Source: Caproiciproducens sp. CPB-2 (GTDB taxonomy: Bacteria; Bacillota; Clostridia; Oscillospirales; Acutalibacteraceae). Taken from it: DNA of 64,000 bases. The DNA lies in contig NZ_CP142860.1 of NCBI RefSeq assembly GCF_036287215.1, positions 2,418,001 through 2,482,000 on the forward strand, given 5' to 3'. Positions 52,324 through 59,844 of the stretch are shown piece by piece; the first letter of the stretch is position 1; each line of letters opens with the position of its first letter. A model generated the notes under the pieces. It saw only the letters and a list, made by a program, of their open reading frames with translations. It searched no databases and was not told where the DNA came from. The position numbers and the translations under genes were made by a program.

Positions 52324-52770
52324 TCAGGTGCGGGGTATATGCACGTTCTTGAACTTGTCTTTCATTTCCTCTTGCCGCCGCTTGATTTGTGCGGGCAAAA
52401 ACTGATTCAGCATAAAGCCCCTTTCTTCCGTGAACTCTTCTTGCGTTCTGATTCTCCATGTGCCGGGGTTGTCCGGGTCCTCTATCCGCTGGGAACACCC
52501 GTCCGCTTCCGCTTCCTCCGGCGTTTTCCAGCGTGACCAGTCGGAAGCCATTTCGTCATATCGCTTCAAACTGGAAACGATTCGTTTTAGGACCCTTAAC
52601 CCGTATTCGGAGAGGTCCGCCCGCTTTATAAGCTTGTCAAAGCATTCGGAACCGCATTTCAGCGTGAACCCGTTGTCAAAATGAATTACGTTCACGTTTT
52701 GAATATACGTGCCGCAATGCTCACAGCAAATGCCGCGGCCTTTTGGGAGCGTGTAATATTCAACCCACAT
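52324..52770 (-). CDS. Hypothetical protein with zinc-finger-like N-terminus
   Basis: 148 residues. CCEHCGTYIQ and LKCGSECFDKL make a four-cysteine zinc site in residues about 15-45. The rest is charged with no known motif. AAGGATGGTAAACG precedes the ATG. Second gene after the promoter at 53377. Likely an accessory phage protein that binds nucleic acid or protein; unproven. Confidence 0.68.
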   Translation of the reverse strand: MWVEYYTLPKGRGICCEHCGTYIQNVNVIHFDNGFTLKCGSECFDKLIKRADLSEYGLRVLKRIVSSLKRYDEMASDWSRWKTPEEAEADGCSQRIEDPDNPGTWRIRTQEEFTEERGFMLNQFLPAQIKRRQEEMKDKFKNVHIPRT

Positions 52771-52822
52771 CGTTTACCATCCTTTCTTTGTAGGCGGGCG
52801 GCATAAGAGCCGCCCGCGATTA

Positions 52823-53335
52823 TTATTGTGAAACAAACACACCCAGCGGGCTACCGTTTGCCGACCGCCACCCGCGCGGGTGAATGTCTATTAAACAAAC
52901 TTTTTCAATATGCGCCGGAAATTCGTCCGTGCCGTCCCATTTGACGACCGCGTGAACGCCGCCGCGGGAAAACCGGGTTGCTGGAATATCTTCAAAGCCT
53001 ATGACCGTTCCGCCCTGAACCGGGAAGTAAGCGCCGCAGACCAATTCAAGCCGCTGTCCGATCATGATAATAATGGGCTTTTCGGATTCTTTCGGTTCGG
53101 CGGAAGCTTCCGGCTGAACTTCACGTTCGGCGCGAAACACAGGGGCCATCGAATAACGATCAGGCTGGATAAATTCGCCGTCGGCGCTGACCTGAATTTT
53201 AGAACGGCGCTTTTTCCCGCCATAAATATATGTGACGGTCTTTTCCGTCCGCCCGGCGATCTTGATGGTATACATGCAATCGCTGTCGCAAATGCTATGC
53301 GTAAAATATTCTTTGCCGACTTCAAATTTTTTCAT
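52823..53335 (-). CDS. Hypothetical protein
   Basis: 170 residues, two beta-rich halves joined by a Pro/Glu/Ala linker (EVQPEASAEPKESEKP). The N-terminal half begins MKKFEVGKEYFTHSICDSDC. GGAGGTAATCAAA precedes the ATG. First gene after the operator-bearing promoter at 53377-53405. No family recognised. Confidence 0.68.
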   Translation of the reverse strand: MKKFEVGKEYFTHSICDSDCMYTIKIAGRTEKTVTYIYGGKKRRSKIQVSADGEFIQPDRYSMAPVFRAEREVQPEASAEPKESEKPIIIMIGQRLELVCGAYFPVQGGTVIGFEDIPATRFSRGGVHAVVKWDGTDEFPAHIEKVCLIDIHPRGWRSANGSPLGVFVSQ

Positions 53336-53376
53336 TTTGATTACCTCCGTTTTGTTCTCCCTTGTTTCTGTTGCTT

Positions 53377-53405
53377 ATTATATACTCACGTGAGTATAAA
53401 GTCAA
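53377..53405 (-). promoter_or_regulatory. Minus-strand promoter with element operator O2
   Basis: TTGACT (53400-53405), 17 bases, TATAAT (53377-53382). TATACTCACGTGAGTATA (53381-53398) fills the spacer, as at O1. Confidence 0.88.
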
Positions 53406-53423
53406 GCGGAAAAGATGAACAAA

Positions 53424-53438
53424 TATACTCACGTGAGG
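53424..53438. promoter_or_regulatory. Element operator O3 (one imperfect arm)
   Basis: TATACTCACGTGAGG lies between the divergent promoters and keeps the CTCACGTGAG core. Confidence 0.7.
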
Positions 53439-53450
53439 TTGTGCAAAAGT

Positions 53451-53484
53451 TATACTTGCGTGAGTATAAACGGCATGGTATAAT
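53451..53484 (+). promoter_or_regulatory. Plus-strand promoter with element operator O4
   Basis: TTGCGT (53456-53461), 17 bases, TATAAT (53479-53484). TATACTTGCGTGAGTATA (53451-53468) covers the -35 box. Confidence 0.85.
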
Positions 53485-53510
53485 GATGGCAACCGAAAGG
53501 AGGTCAAAAG

Positions 53511-53798
53511 ATGGCAGAGAAAAAAGGCACATCGGCGACCCGCGCGAAAAATAAGTGGAATGGCGAGAATTACGACCGCTTGTATCCTTATGTCGAACTT
53601 GGGAAAAAGGAAGTCTATCAAAAAGCAGTAGAAGCTGGAGGGTATGACAGCCTAAACGATCTTATCGAATCAGCAACCGACGAAAGGGCTTTAAGTGCTT
53701 TAGGATGGAGCAAGGAAGAGTTTGACACAGCGGTTCAGGCCGCGGCGGAGGAAGAGCGGAAGCGACGTGAAATGAGGAAAAAACATGAATCAAGGTAA
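53511..53798 (+). CDS. Hypothetical protein, Arc/RHH-like
   Basis: 95 residues. The segment YPYVELGKKEVYQKAVEAGG, followed by SLNDLIESATDE, resembles the strand-helix-helix pattern of small Arc-like proteins. GGAGGTCAAAAG precedes the ATG. Transcribed from promoter O4 and overlapping the next gene by 14 bases. It may bind DNA and could itself act on the element operators. Confidence 0.62.
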   Translation: MAEKKGTSATRAKNKWNGENYDRLYPYVELGKKEVYQKAVEAGGYDSLNDLIESATDERALSALGWSKEEFDTAVQAAAEEERKRREMRKKHESR

Positions 53799-54069
53799 CG
53801 TGATATTTCACCCGGCGTTTACCGAAGCGATCAGGGCCGCGGCGGAACTGGAAGAAGAACGCGTGAAGCTTCAAACTGTGATGGGGCCGCAGACATTCGA
53901 GCGGGTGCAAACAATCATAGAACGGCAACCAGCCGCAAAGCGCGCGGCGTTCTATGGGACGATCTTTGAAGCCGTATGCGCCGGAGAGGATTTTTCACAG
54001 GTTGAAACGATAGAGGATATAGGCGGGATTTACGCCCGGTTCATTGTTCGCCGGGCCTTTAGGGAATAA
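53785..54069 (+). CDS. Hypothetical helical protein
   Basis: 94 residues, all-helical by composition, overlapping the previous gene. No motif or membrane segment. Ends before a strong terminator. The pair has the size and layout of a toxin-antitoxin or regulator pair, but neither member is recognised. Confidence 0.62.
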   Translation: MNQGNVIFHPAFTEAIRAAAELEEERVKLQTVMGPQTFERVQTIIERQPAAKRAAFYGTIFEAVCAGEDFSQVETIEDIGGIYARFIVRRAFRE

Positions 54070-54073
54070 GAAA

Positions 54074-54104
54074 ACAGCGGGCAGATTGCCCGCTGTTGTT
54101 TTTC
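54074..54104. terminator. Terminator between convergent genes
   Basis: ACAGCGGGCA/TGCCCGCTGT stem followed by TGTTTTTC on the plus strand. Confidence 0.85.
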
Positions 54105-54115
54105 TCAAATAAAGG

Positions 54116-54937
54116 TTATTTACTTAGTGCGGCGTTTTCGTAATAGTCGTCCGCAATTTCAGGGTATTTGTTCCAGTCGAAATTTTCAAAATTGATTTTA
54201 TCAAGCGTATCCTTTTTTACAAGAATCTTCATTACGTTTTGTTCGGAGGTATTACCGTATGAATCCGTGAGCGGGAACGACCAAAACAAGCACACTTGCG
54301 CAATGTCTGAACGGGGCTGTAATGCTTTCAAAATGTCGTTCGCCTGAATAAGCATTCCGCTACGAATCAACTTTTTTGATACATTGTCTTTCCCGGACAA
54401 ATAAATTTCTATATTCCGATCTTCCTTAGATTCCGTTCCGAAGTTTTCTACTATTTCAACCTTGACTTTTTCGGCCCTCGCCGCGGATATTGCGTCGTCA
54501 ACGGCTTTTTCAAGAGTAGAAGCGGTTTCAGATTCCGCGGAAGAGGATTCGGGTCCCGATGATTCGGGAGCGGGATAAATGACCTTGCTGGTTTTGCTAT
54601 CTTCAATCTTTGAAACCGCGCCGTCGCTCAAAAATACTCTATAAGTGTTTCCGGTCCAATTCACATTGTAATAAGGTTCGCCGCTTTGCTCGTTCTTGAT
54701 GATAGAAGTTACTTTGCCGTCAAGCCCATTGTCTGCAAGCAAAATAAAAACTTCATCGGCTTGTTCGGGGGTAATACCCATTGTTGAACGAATATTGTTC
54801 ATCGAATCGCCGTAGAAGTCATATTTTGAGGATAGCTGTTCAGATTTTGGGGTGTTAAGGTCAACCAGCGAACCGCCGCACCCCGACAAGGAAAATACAA
54901 GCAGGAAGCCAATACACAATAAGACAAATTTTTTCAT
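54116..54937 (-). CDS. Lipoprotein of unknown function
   Basis: 273 residues. Signal peptide MKKFVLLCIGFLLVFSLSGC with lipobox LSGC, so the mature protein is membrane-anchored outside. A Ser/Glu/Ala-rich linker (about 120-145) joins two domains. Surface lipoproteins in prophages sometimes block superinfection; that is only a possibility here. A promoter (TTGACT/GATAAT) lies near 55034-55059 among the XRE-type palindromes. Confidence 0.72.
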   Translation of the reverse strand: MKKFVLLCIGFLLVFSLSGCGGSLVDLNTPKSEQLSSKYDFYGDSMNNIRSTMGITPEQADEVFILLADNGLDGKVTSIIKNEQSGEPYYNVNWTGNTYRVFLSDGAVSKIEDSKTSKVIYPAPESSGPESSSAESETASTLEKAVDDAISAARAEKVKVEIVENFGTESKEDRNIEIYLSGKDNVSKKLIRSGMLIQANDILKALQPRSDIAQVCLFWSFPLTDSYGNTSEQNVMKILVKKDTLDKINFENFDWNKYPEIADDYYENAALSK

Positions 54938-55011
54938 ATATACCCTCCATTTTTTAAGCCGCCCTTTGCCGGGCGGTTATTTTGCGATTATACCCGCTGT
55001 CCGCCGCGGGT

Positions 55012-55080
55012 GTGCTGACCATTAACACAATTATCCATGATTTTAGTGCTAAAGTCAAGAATGGTGCTGAACATTAGCAC
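55012..55080. promoter_or_regulatory. Two XRE-type operators in the divergent lipoprotein/XRE gap
   Basis: GTGCTGACCATTAACAC (55012-55028) and GTGCTGAACATTAGCAC (55064-55080) are 17-base sites with the same GTGCT-N7-AxCAC layout. A third partial site TTTAGTGCTAAA lies between. They overlap the minus-strand promoter and end just before the XRE gene. Confidence 0.7.
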
Positions 55081-55097
55081 ACCCGGAGGACAAAAAT

Positions 55098-55340
55098 ATG
55101 AAAATTTATGATTATCGCGGAAAGAAAAATATATGCGGGGACAGAATCAGAGAAGCCCGCATACGGCGGCGCATGACGCAAGCGGACCTTGCGGCGAAAG
55201 CGCAGATAGAGGGGCTGGCGTTGGAGCGGGACAGCGTAAGCAGAATCGAAATCGGAACGCGCTTTGTTGCAGACTTTGAACTCGTTGTATTTTCAAAGAT
55301 ATTGGGTGAAAGTCTTGAATGGCTGACCGGGCGCGAATAA
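55098..55340 (+). CDS. XRE-family helix-turn-helix regulator
   Basis: 80 residues: RIREARIRRRMTQADLAAKA is the first half of an XRE DNA-binding domain and SVSRIEIGTRFVADFELVVF the second. No dimerisation domain beyond this. GGAGGACAAAAAT precedes the ATG. Flanked by GTGCT-type palindromes (probable autoregulation) and by element operator O5 downstream. Candidate repressor of the element. Confidence 0.85.
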   Translation: MKIYDYRGKKNICGDRIREARIRRRMTQADLAAKAQIEGLALERDSVSRIEIGTRFVADFELVVFSKILGESLEWLTGRE

Positions 55341-55364
55341 AGCGCCTTTTTTGTTATGTCGTTT

Positions 55365-55398
55365 TATACTTGCGTGAGTATAAACCCCGTGCTATAAT
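55365..55398 (+). promoter_or_regulatory. Plus-strand promoter with element operator O5
   Basis: TTGCGT (55370-55375), 17 bases, TATAAT (55393-55398). TATACTTGCGTGAGTATA (55365-55382) is identical to O4. It would drive the transposase gene. Confidence 0.85.
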
Positions 55399-55459
55399 TA
55401 TAGCAACCGAGGGAAGCAAGTGGGAAAAAATACTGCCCGCGGATAACGCGAAAGGAACG

Positions 55460-55500
55460 GAAAGCCCCGCCTTTGCACCGAAGCAATGGGCGGGGCTTTC
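55460..55500 (+). terminator. Leader hairpin before the IS30-type transposase
   Basis: A perfect 12-pair stem (GAAAGCCCCGCC/GGCGGGGCTTTC) lies between the O5 promoter and the transposase ATG. The T tract is poor (TTGT), so it may attenuate or mask rather than fully terminate. Confidence 0.5.
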
Positions 55501-55520
55501 TTGTGGGGAGGTAAAACGAC

Positions 55521-56563
55521 ATGGGACACAGGTTCAAACATCTTTCAAAAACAGACAGATACAAAATTGAAGTATTGCGGAATAACGGACATTCCCCGGC
55601 AGAAATAGCGGCGGAATTACATGTGCATATCAGCACGATCTACCGGGAATTGAAGCGGGGAACGTACATACACCTAAATACGGACTGGACAACCGAAGTA
55701 AGGTACAACCCGGATGAAGCGGAAAAGAAATACCGGGAAAACCTTTCCGCAAAAGGCGCGCCGCTGAAAATTGGAAAAGATTTTGAACTTGTCGAATACA
55801 TAGAAAAGAAGATCATTGAAGAGGATTATTCACCCGCCGCCGCTCTTGGGGAGATAAGGCAAAAAGGGATTGAGTTCCAAACGACTATTTGCACAAGCAC
55901 CCTTTATAGCTACATTGAAAAGGGCGTATTTTTAACGCTGACGAATAAGAATTTGCCGATAAAACCCAAAAAGAAACGGCCTTACCATAAAGTTCAAAAA
56001 ATGAAGCGCCCGCCCCGCGGCGAAAGCATAGAGAACCGCCCGCCGGATATAGATACGCGGGAAGAGTTCGGACATTGGGAAATGGATACCGTTTACAGCG
56101 GGAAAAAAGCGTCGAAGAAAACGCTTCTTGTCCTGACGGAACGAATGACCCGGAAAGAGATCATAGAGCCGATAAAGGACCGCACAGCGGAAAGCACGGT
56201 CAAGGGGCTTGATCGAATCGAAAGGCGGTATGGGTCACTATTCAAAAAAGTGTTCCGCACGATCACGGTTGATAATGGGGTGGAGTTCTCCGACGTTGAA
56301 AGGCTTGAACGGTCCGCGATCAGGAAAGGGCAACGAACAAAATTCTACTATTGCCATCCGTATTGCAGTTGCGAAAGAGGGTCAAACGAGAATCAAAACA
56401 AAATGATACGGCGGTGACTTTCCCGAAAGGAACAGATTTCGGGAAAGTCACCGCCGCCGCAATTAAGAAGCTTGAAGAATGGGTGAACAATTATCCGCGG
56501 GCGATATTCGGCTGGAAAACCGCCGAAATGATGTTTCAAGAATGCGTCGCCGCGCTTGCCTAA
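55521..56563 (+). pseudogene. IS30-family transposase, frameshifted near the C-terminus
   Basis: The first frame (55521-56417) codes 298 residues with an N-terminal helix-turn-helix (HSPAEIAAELHVHISTIYRE) and the DDE core: Asp in HWEMDTVYSG, Asp in TVDNGVEF, Glu in ERGSNENQN. It stops at TGA 56415-56417 just after NKMIRR. The normal continuation FPKGTDFGKVTAAAIKKLEE to NNYPRAIFGWKTAEMMFQ is present in another frame to 56563. One extra base separates the two frames. The stop lies inside a perfect 20-base inverted repeat. All three catalytic residues precede it, so partial activity is possible. No terminal IRs were found. Confidence 0.82.
56409..56456. repeat. 20-base perfect inverted repeat at the transposase frameshift
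   Basis: Arms 56409-56428 and 56437-56456 match perfectly around the 8-base loop GGAACAGA. The left arm contains the premature TGA and the extra base. Confidence 0.9.
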
Positions 56564-56617
56564 CCCATTGAATTATATTTTTTTATATTTTTTTCGCATT
56601 TACTATTGACATTTACG

Positions 56618-56632
56618 TCAAAATCAATCGTT
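56618..56632 (+). repeat. Candidate attR: 15-base direct repeat, right copy
   Basis: TCAAAATCAATCGTT, identical to 43287-43301, in the AT-rich gap between the transposase remnant and the ROK gene. Confidence 0.55.
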
Positions 56633-56665
56633 GAAAATTTCTATGCGTTTTTATCAATCCATTTT

Positions 56666-57634
56666 TTACAGAAGCGCGGCACCGATAATGCCAGCGTCGT
56701 TCCCGAGAGCCGCCTTAATCACCGCGGGCGCTTCCACCAGCTCTCCGCCAAAGCAGAAATGACGGACAAACGCGTTGATGGGGTCGAGCAGACGCGCCCC
56801 TTCGTTGCAGATTCCGCCGCCGAGGATGACACACTCCGGGCGAAAAATATTGACAAAATCGACGACTCCCTCACTGAGATAGGACAGATAGCTGTCCACC
56901 ACCTGCCGTCCCGTTTCGTCGCCCTGCCTTTCCGCTTCAAAGGAAGTCCGGCCGCTGATACGCTCCGGATTCCCTTTGCACAGCTTCCAGATCAGCGATT
57001 CCGGGTGTTCCTGCGCGGCGCGCTTCGTCTGCCGGATCAGCGCGGTGGCCGACGCATACGCTTCCAGACATCCGCGCCGCCCGCAGGTACAGAGCTCCCC
57101 GTCCCTGACAAGAACCGTATGCCCCAGCTCCGCGCCTGCGGAATGGCAGCCGGAAAATATTTTGCCGTCCAGCACTACGCCGCCGCCGACGCCGGTCCCC
57201 AGCGTGATCAGGACAGCATTTTTACAGCCCTTTGCCGCGCCCGCTACAACCTCTCCCAGCGCCGCACAGTTCGCATCATTACTGAGACGGCAGGGCAGGT
57301 CGATCCATTTTTGCAGGGCGGAGGTCAAAGGGACGCCCTTCCAGCCAAGATTGTTCGAGTACAGCACCGTACCCGTTTCGTAATCGCAGATGCCCGGGCT
57401 GCCGATCCCAACGGAACAGCACTGTTCCACAGGAACCCCGGCATTGCGCAGGGCCTTTCTTACGCCTTTCGCCATATCCTCGACAATTTGCTCATAGGGA
57501 CGGTCCGCCCCCGTCGGGGTGGAGTATTTGGCGACAATGTGAAATTCCTCATCCACCACCCCCACCGCGATATTGGTCCCGCCAAGGTCGATTCCGACCC
57601 GGTAAACGGCCGGTAATGATTCCGTTCCTTCCAT
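56666..57634 (-). CDS. ROK-family sugar kinase
   Basis: 322 residues. ATP-binding start VGIDLGGTNIAVGVVDEE, catalytic ExGH-type region AGAELGHTVL, and the ROK zinc motif CTCGRRGCLEAYAS. It phosphorylates a hexose such as glucose or allose. GGAGGGATTACTAT precedes the ATG. Last gene of the ribose-type ABC locus, so it likely acts on the imported sugar. The substrate cannot be named from sequence. Confidence 0.88.
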   Translation of the reverse strand: MEGTESLPAVYRVGIDLGGTNIAVGVVDEEFHIVAKYSTPTGADRPYEQIVEDMAKGVRKALRNAGVPVEQCCSVGIGSPGICDYETGTVLYSNNLGWKGVPLTSALQKWIDLPCRLSNDANCAALGEVVAGAAKGCKNAVLITLGTGVGGGVVLDGKIFSGCHSAGAELGHTVLVRDGELCTCGRRGCLEAYASATALIRQTKRAAQEHPESLIWKLCKGNPERISGRTSFEAERQGDETGRQVVDSYLSYLSEGVVDFVNIFRPECVILGGGICNEGARLLDPINAFVRHFCFGGELVEAPAVIKAALGNDAGIIGAALL

Positions 57635-57687
57635 ATAGTAATCCCTCCTTTTCAGAAACAGCCCGGCCTGTTTTCAACAGCATCAAT

Positions 57688-57740
57688 ACGGGCGGTCAAT
57701 ACAGAAACAGGGCCACTGGCAAACAGCGACCCTGTTATGC
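57688..57740 (-). terminator. Hairpin between binding-protein and ROK genes
   Basis: AACAGGG/CCCTGTT arms around a 16-base loop on the minus strand, with no long T run. It may reduce read-through into the kinase gene or protect the mRNA 3' end. Confidence 0.5.
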
Positions 57741-57753
57741 ATTTTTTAAACTC

Positions 57754-58740
57754 TTATTTGATCGTATCTTTGTTCAGTACGGAAACACCGGTGTCAACGG
57801 AGGTCTTTTCAATGGTTTCGCCCTTGACCGCTTTCACGGCGGCCTTCATGCCTTCGTAGCCCATGACGTCCGGGTTCTGAGCCATTGCGCAGAGCAGGGA
57901 ACCGTCTTTAATCAGAGAGAAAATGGAGTCGGACTTATCAAAGCCAACGCCGACGATATCTTTCTTGCCGGAGCCCTTGATGGCATTGCCGGCGCCGACG
58001 GTACTGCCTTCGTTACAGCCGAAGATACCGACAGCACCCTCTGTTATGTAGTTATCTGCGATATCCTGTGATTTTGTTGCGTCGCCTTCGCCGTACTGGG
58101 TCTGGAGCAGGGTGTAGCCCTTGCCCTCGAACGCTGCGCGGAAGCCCTTTTCACGCGCTACAGTGGAAGCTGTGGCGGAGTTGACATTGACGATACCGAT
58201 TTTTCCGTCTTTCTTGCCGGCCGCTTCCAGCGCTTTAAGCATTTCCTCGCCCGCCGTTTTACCGGCTGCTTCGTTGTCCGTTGCGAAGGTGGCGATGCCT
58301 TCGGTCTTTGCCGGGGAGTCCACATAGATGATTTTAATTCCCTTTGCCTTTGCGTCTTCCAGAGAAGCGGAAATAGCGTCCGGTCCGTTGGCGGCGATCA
58401 TGATCGCGTCCGCTCCGTCGGCGATTGCATTGTTGACACGCTCGATCTGCTGCGCGTCATCCTTCTTGTCCGGAGCCATCCATTTGTACTCGACGTTGCC
58501 GAGCTCGGCAACCGCCTTCTGCGCGCCCTTGTCGACAGAAACCCAGTGCTGATCCAGACTGTCCATGGTAATCAAAATGACTTTGATCTTTTTGTCGGAA
58601 GCCGGAGCCGCCGCAGAGCCCGCATCCCCCGCAGAAGCGTTGTTCTCCGCGGATGTCGGGTTGGCCGCCTGGCCGCAGCCGGCGAAGGCAGTCACTGCCA
58701 TTGCCGCGCAAAGTAGAATAGCCAAGATCTTCTTTTTCAT
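57754..58740 (-). CDS. Ribose-type ABC sugar-binding lipoprotein
   Basis: 328 residues. Lipobox FAGC after a signal peptide, an Ala/Ser/Asn spacer, then a RbsB-like domain (KVILITMDSLDQHWVSVDKG, GADAIMIAANGPDAI and VGVGFDKSDSI). It captures a monosaccharide outside the cell for the permease and tandem ATPase encoded upstream in the operon. It may also feed the histidine kinase with signal, as ChvE/MglB-type proteins can. Confidence 0.9.
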   Translation of the reverse strand: MKKKILAILLCAAMAVTAFAGCGQAANPTSAENNASAGDAGSAAAPASDKKIKVILITMDSLDQHWVSVDKGAQKAVAELGNVEYKWMAPDKKDDAQQIERVNNAIADGADAIMIAANGPDAISASLEDAKAKGIKIIYVDSPAKTEGIATFATDNEAAGKTAGEEMLKALEAAGKKDGKIGIVNVNSATASTVAREKGFRAAFEGKGYTLLQTQYGEGDATKSQDIADNYITEGAVGIFGCNEGSTVGAGNAIKGSGKKDIVGVGFDKSDSIFSLIKDGSLLCAMAQNPDVMGYEGMKAAVKAVKGETIEKTSVDTGVSVLNKDTIK

Positions 58741-58782
58741 TACATTAAGCCTCCCTAATTTTTATCCATTAAAGCGTCTGCT

Positions 58783-59817
58783 TTAACTTTCTTTTTGTGC
58801 CGTTACCAGTTTCGTATTGTTCTTTGCCTTCTTCGGTTTTCCGGTACGGATAACAACATCCAGCAAAACGGAAATGACCACGATGGTTCCGATCACGATA
58901 TTTCTCATGGCGACGGGCGCTCCCGCGAACTGAAGACCGTTCTGCAGCACGCCCCAAATCGCCGCACCGACCACCGTACCGGCCAGAAGGCCCTGGCCGC
59001 CCAGAGTGGAAACGCCGCCGATGACCGAAGCCGCAACCGCATACATTTCGTACATGTTGCCGGCGTCCATGGTTCCCATACCGGCCGTAGCGCTTGTGAT
59101 CAGGCCGACCACACCGGCACAGAACGCGCTCACAATATACACCTTGATGGTCGTGCTGTCCGTGTTGATGCCCGACAGCTTGGATGCCTCTATATTGCTG
59201 CCCACCGCGTAGATATGGCGCCCTGTGCGCGTCTTGCTGAGCAGGAAATTGAAGCCCAGAAAGAGAACAAGTGCAATCCAGATGGTGTTGTAAAGGCCGA
59301 ACGTGCTGCCGTAGTAGAACAGATTCCGGTAGCCCTGCGCCGCTTCCCCGATGGCGTCCGTGTTGTAGTTGTTGTTGACGATCTGGGCGACGCCCCTGGC
59401 GACCGTCATGGTGCCCAGCGTGGCGATGAAAGGCGGCAGCTTGCACTGCGCCACCAGTAAGCCGTTCAAGACGCCCACGCCGACACAAAGGACCAGGGTC
59501 AGCAGCATGGCGGCCCACGGATTCATCCCCTTGGTCATCAGGGTCGCGGAAATCATGCAGCTCATGCCGACGACGGAGCCGATCGACAGATCGATGTTTC
59601 CCGTAATCAGAACATAGGACTGGCCGATGCCGATGATCAGAATCGGCGCAACCTGCCGCAGAAGATTCCCGACATTCCTCCCCGAATAGAAGGACGGATT
59701 CAAAACCGCAAAGACAATGCACAGGACGATCAGGCCGGCCGTAACGGTGACCACCTGGCCCATGCCCCGGACAGCCATTAATTTTTTCCACGCGTTCTGT
59801 TTCTCTCGATTTTCCAT
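58783..59817 (-). CDS. Ribose-type ABC permease (RbsC/MglC family)
   Basis: 344 residues with eight to ten membrane segments. Family segments: ITGNIDLSIGSVVGMSCMI, VGVLNGLLVAQCKLPPFIAT and GGVSTLGGQGLLAGTVVGA. The protein forms a homodimer in this family. The ATG at 59817 lies 27 bases after the ATPase gene. Confidence 0.92.
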   Translation of the reverse strand: MENREKQNAWKKLMAVRGMGQVVTVTAGLIVLCIVFAVLNPSFYSGRNVGNLLRQVAPILIIGIGQSYVLITGNIDLSIGSVVGMSCMISATLMTKGMNPWAAMLLTLVLCVGVGVLNGLLVAQCKLPPFIATLGTMTVARGVAQIVNNNYNTDAIGEAAQGYRNLFYYGSTFGLYNTIWIALVLFLGFNFLLSKTRTGRHIYAVGSNIEASKLSGINTDSTTIKVYIVSAFCAGVVGLITSATAGMGTMDAGNMYEMYAVAASVIGGVSTLGGQGLLAGTVVGAAIWGVLQNGLQFAGAPVAMRNIVIGTIVVISVLLDVVIRTGKPKKAKNNTKLVTAQKES

Positions 59818-59844
59818 TTCAAACGCTCCCGACTTTCTTTATTG

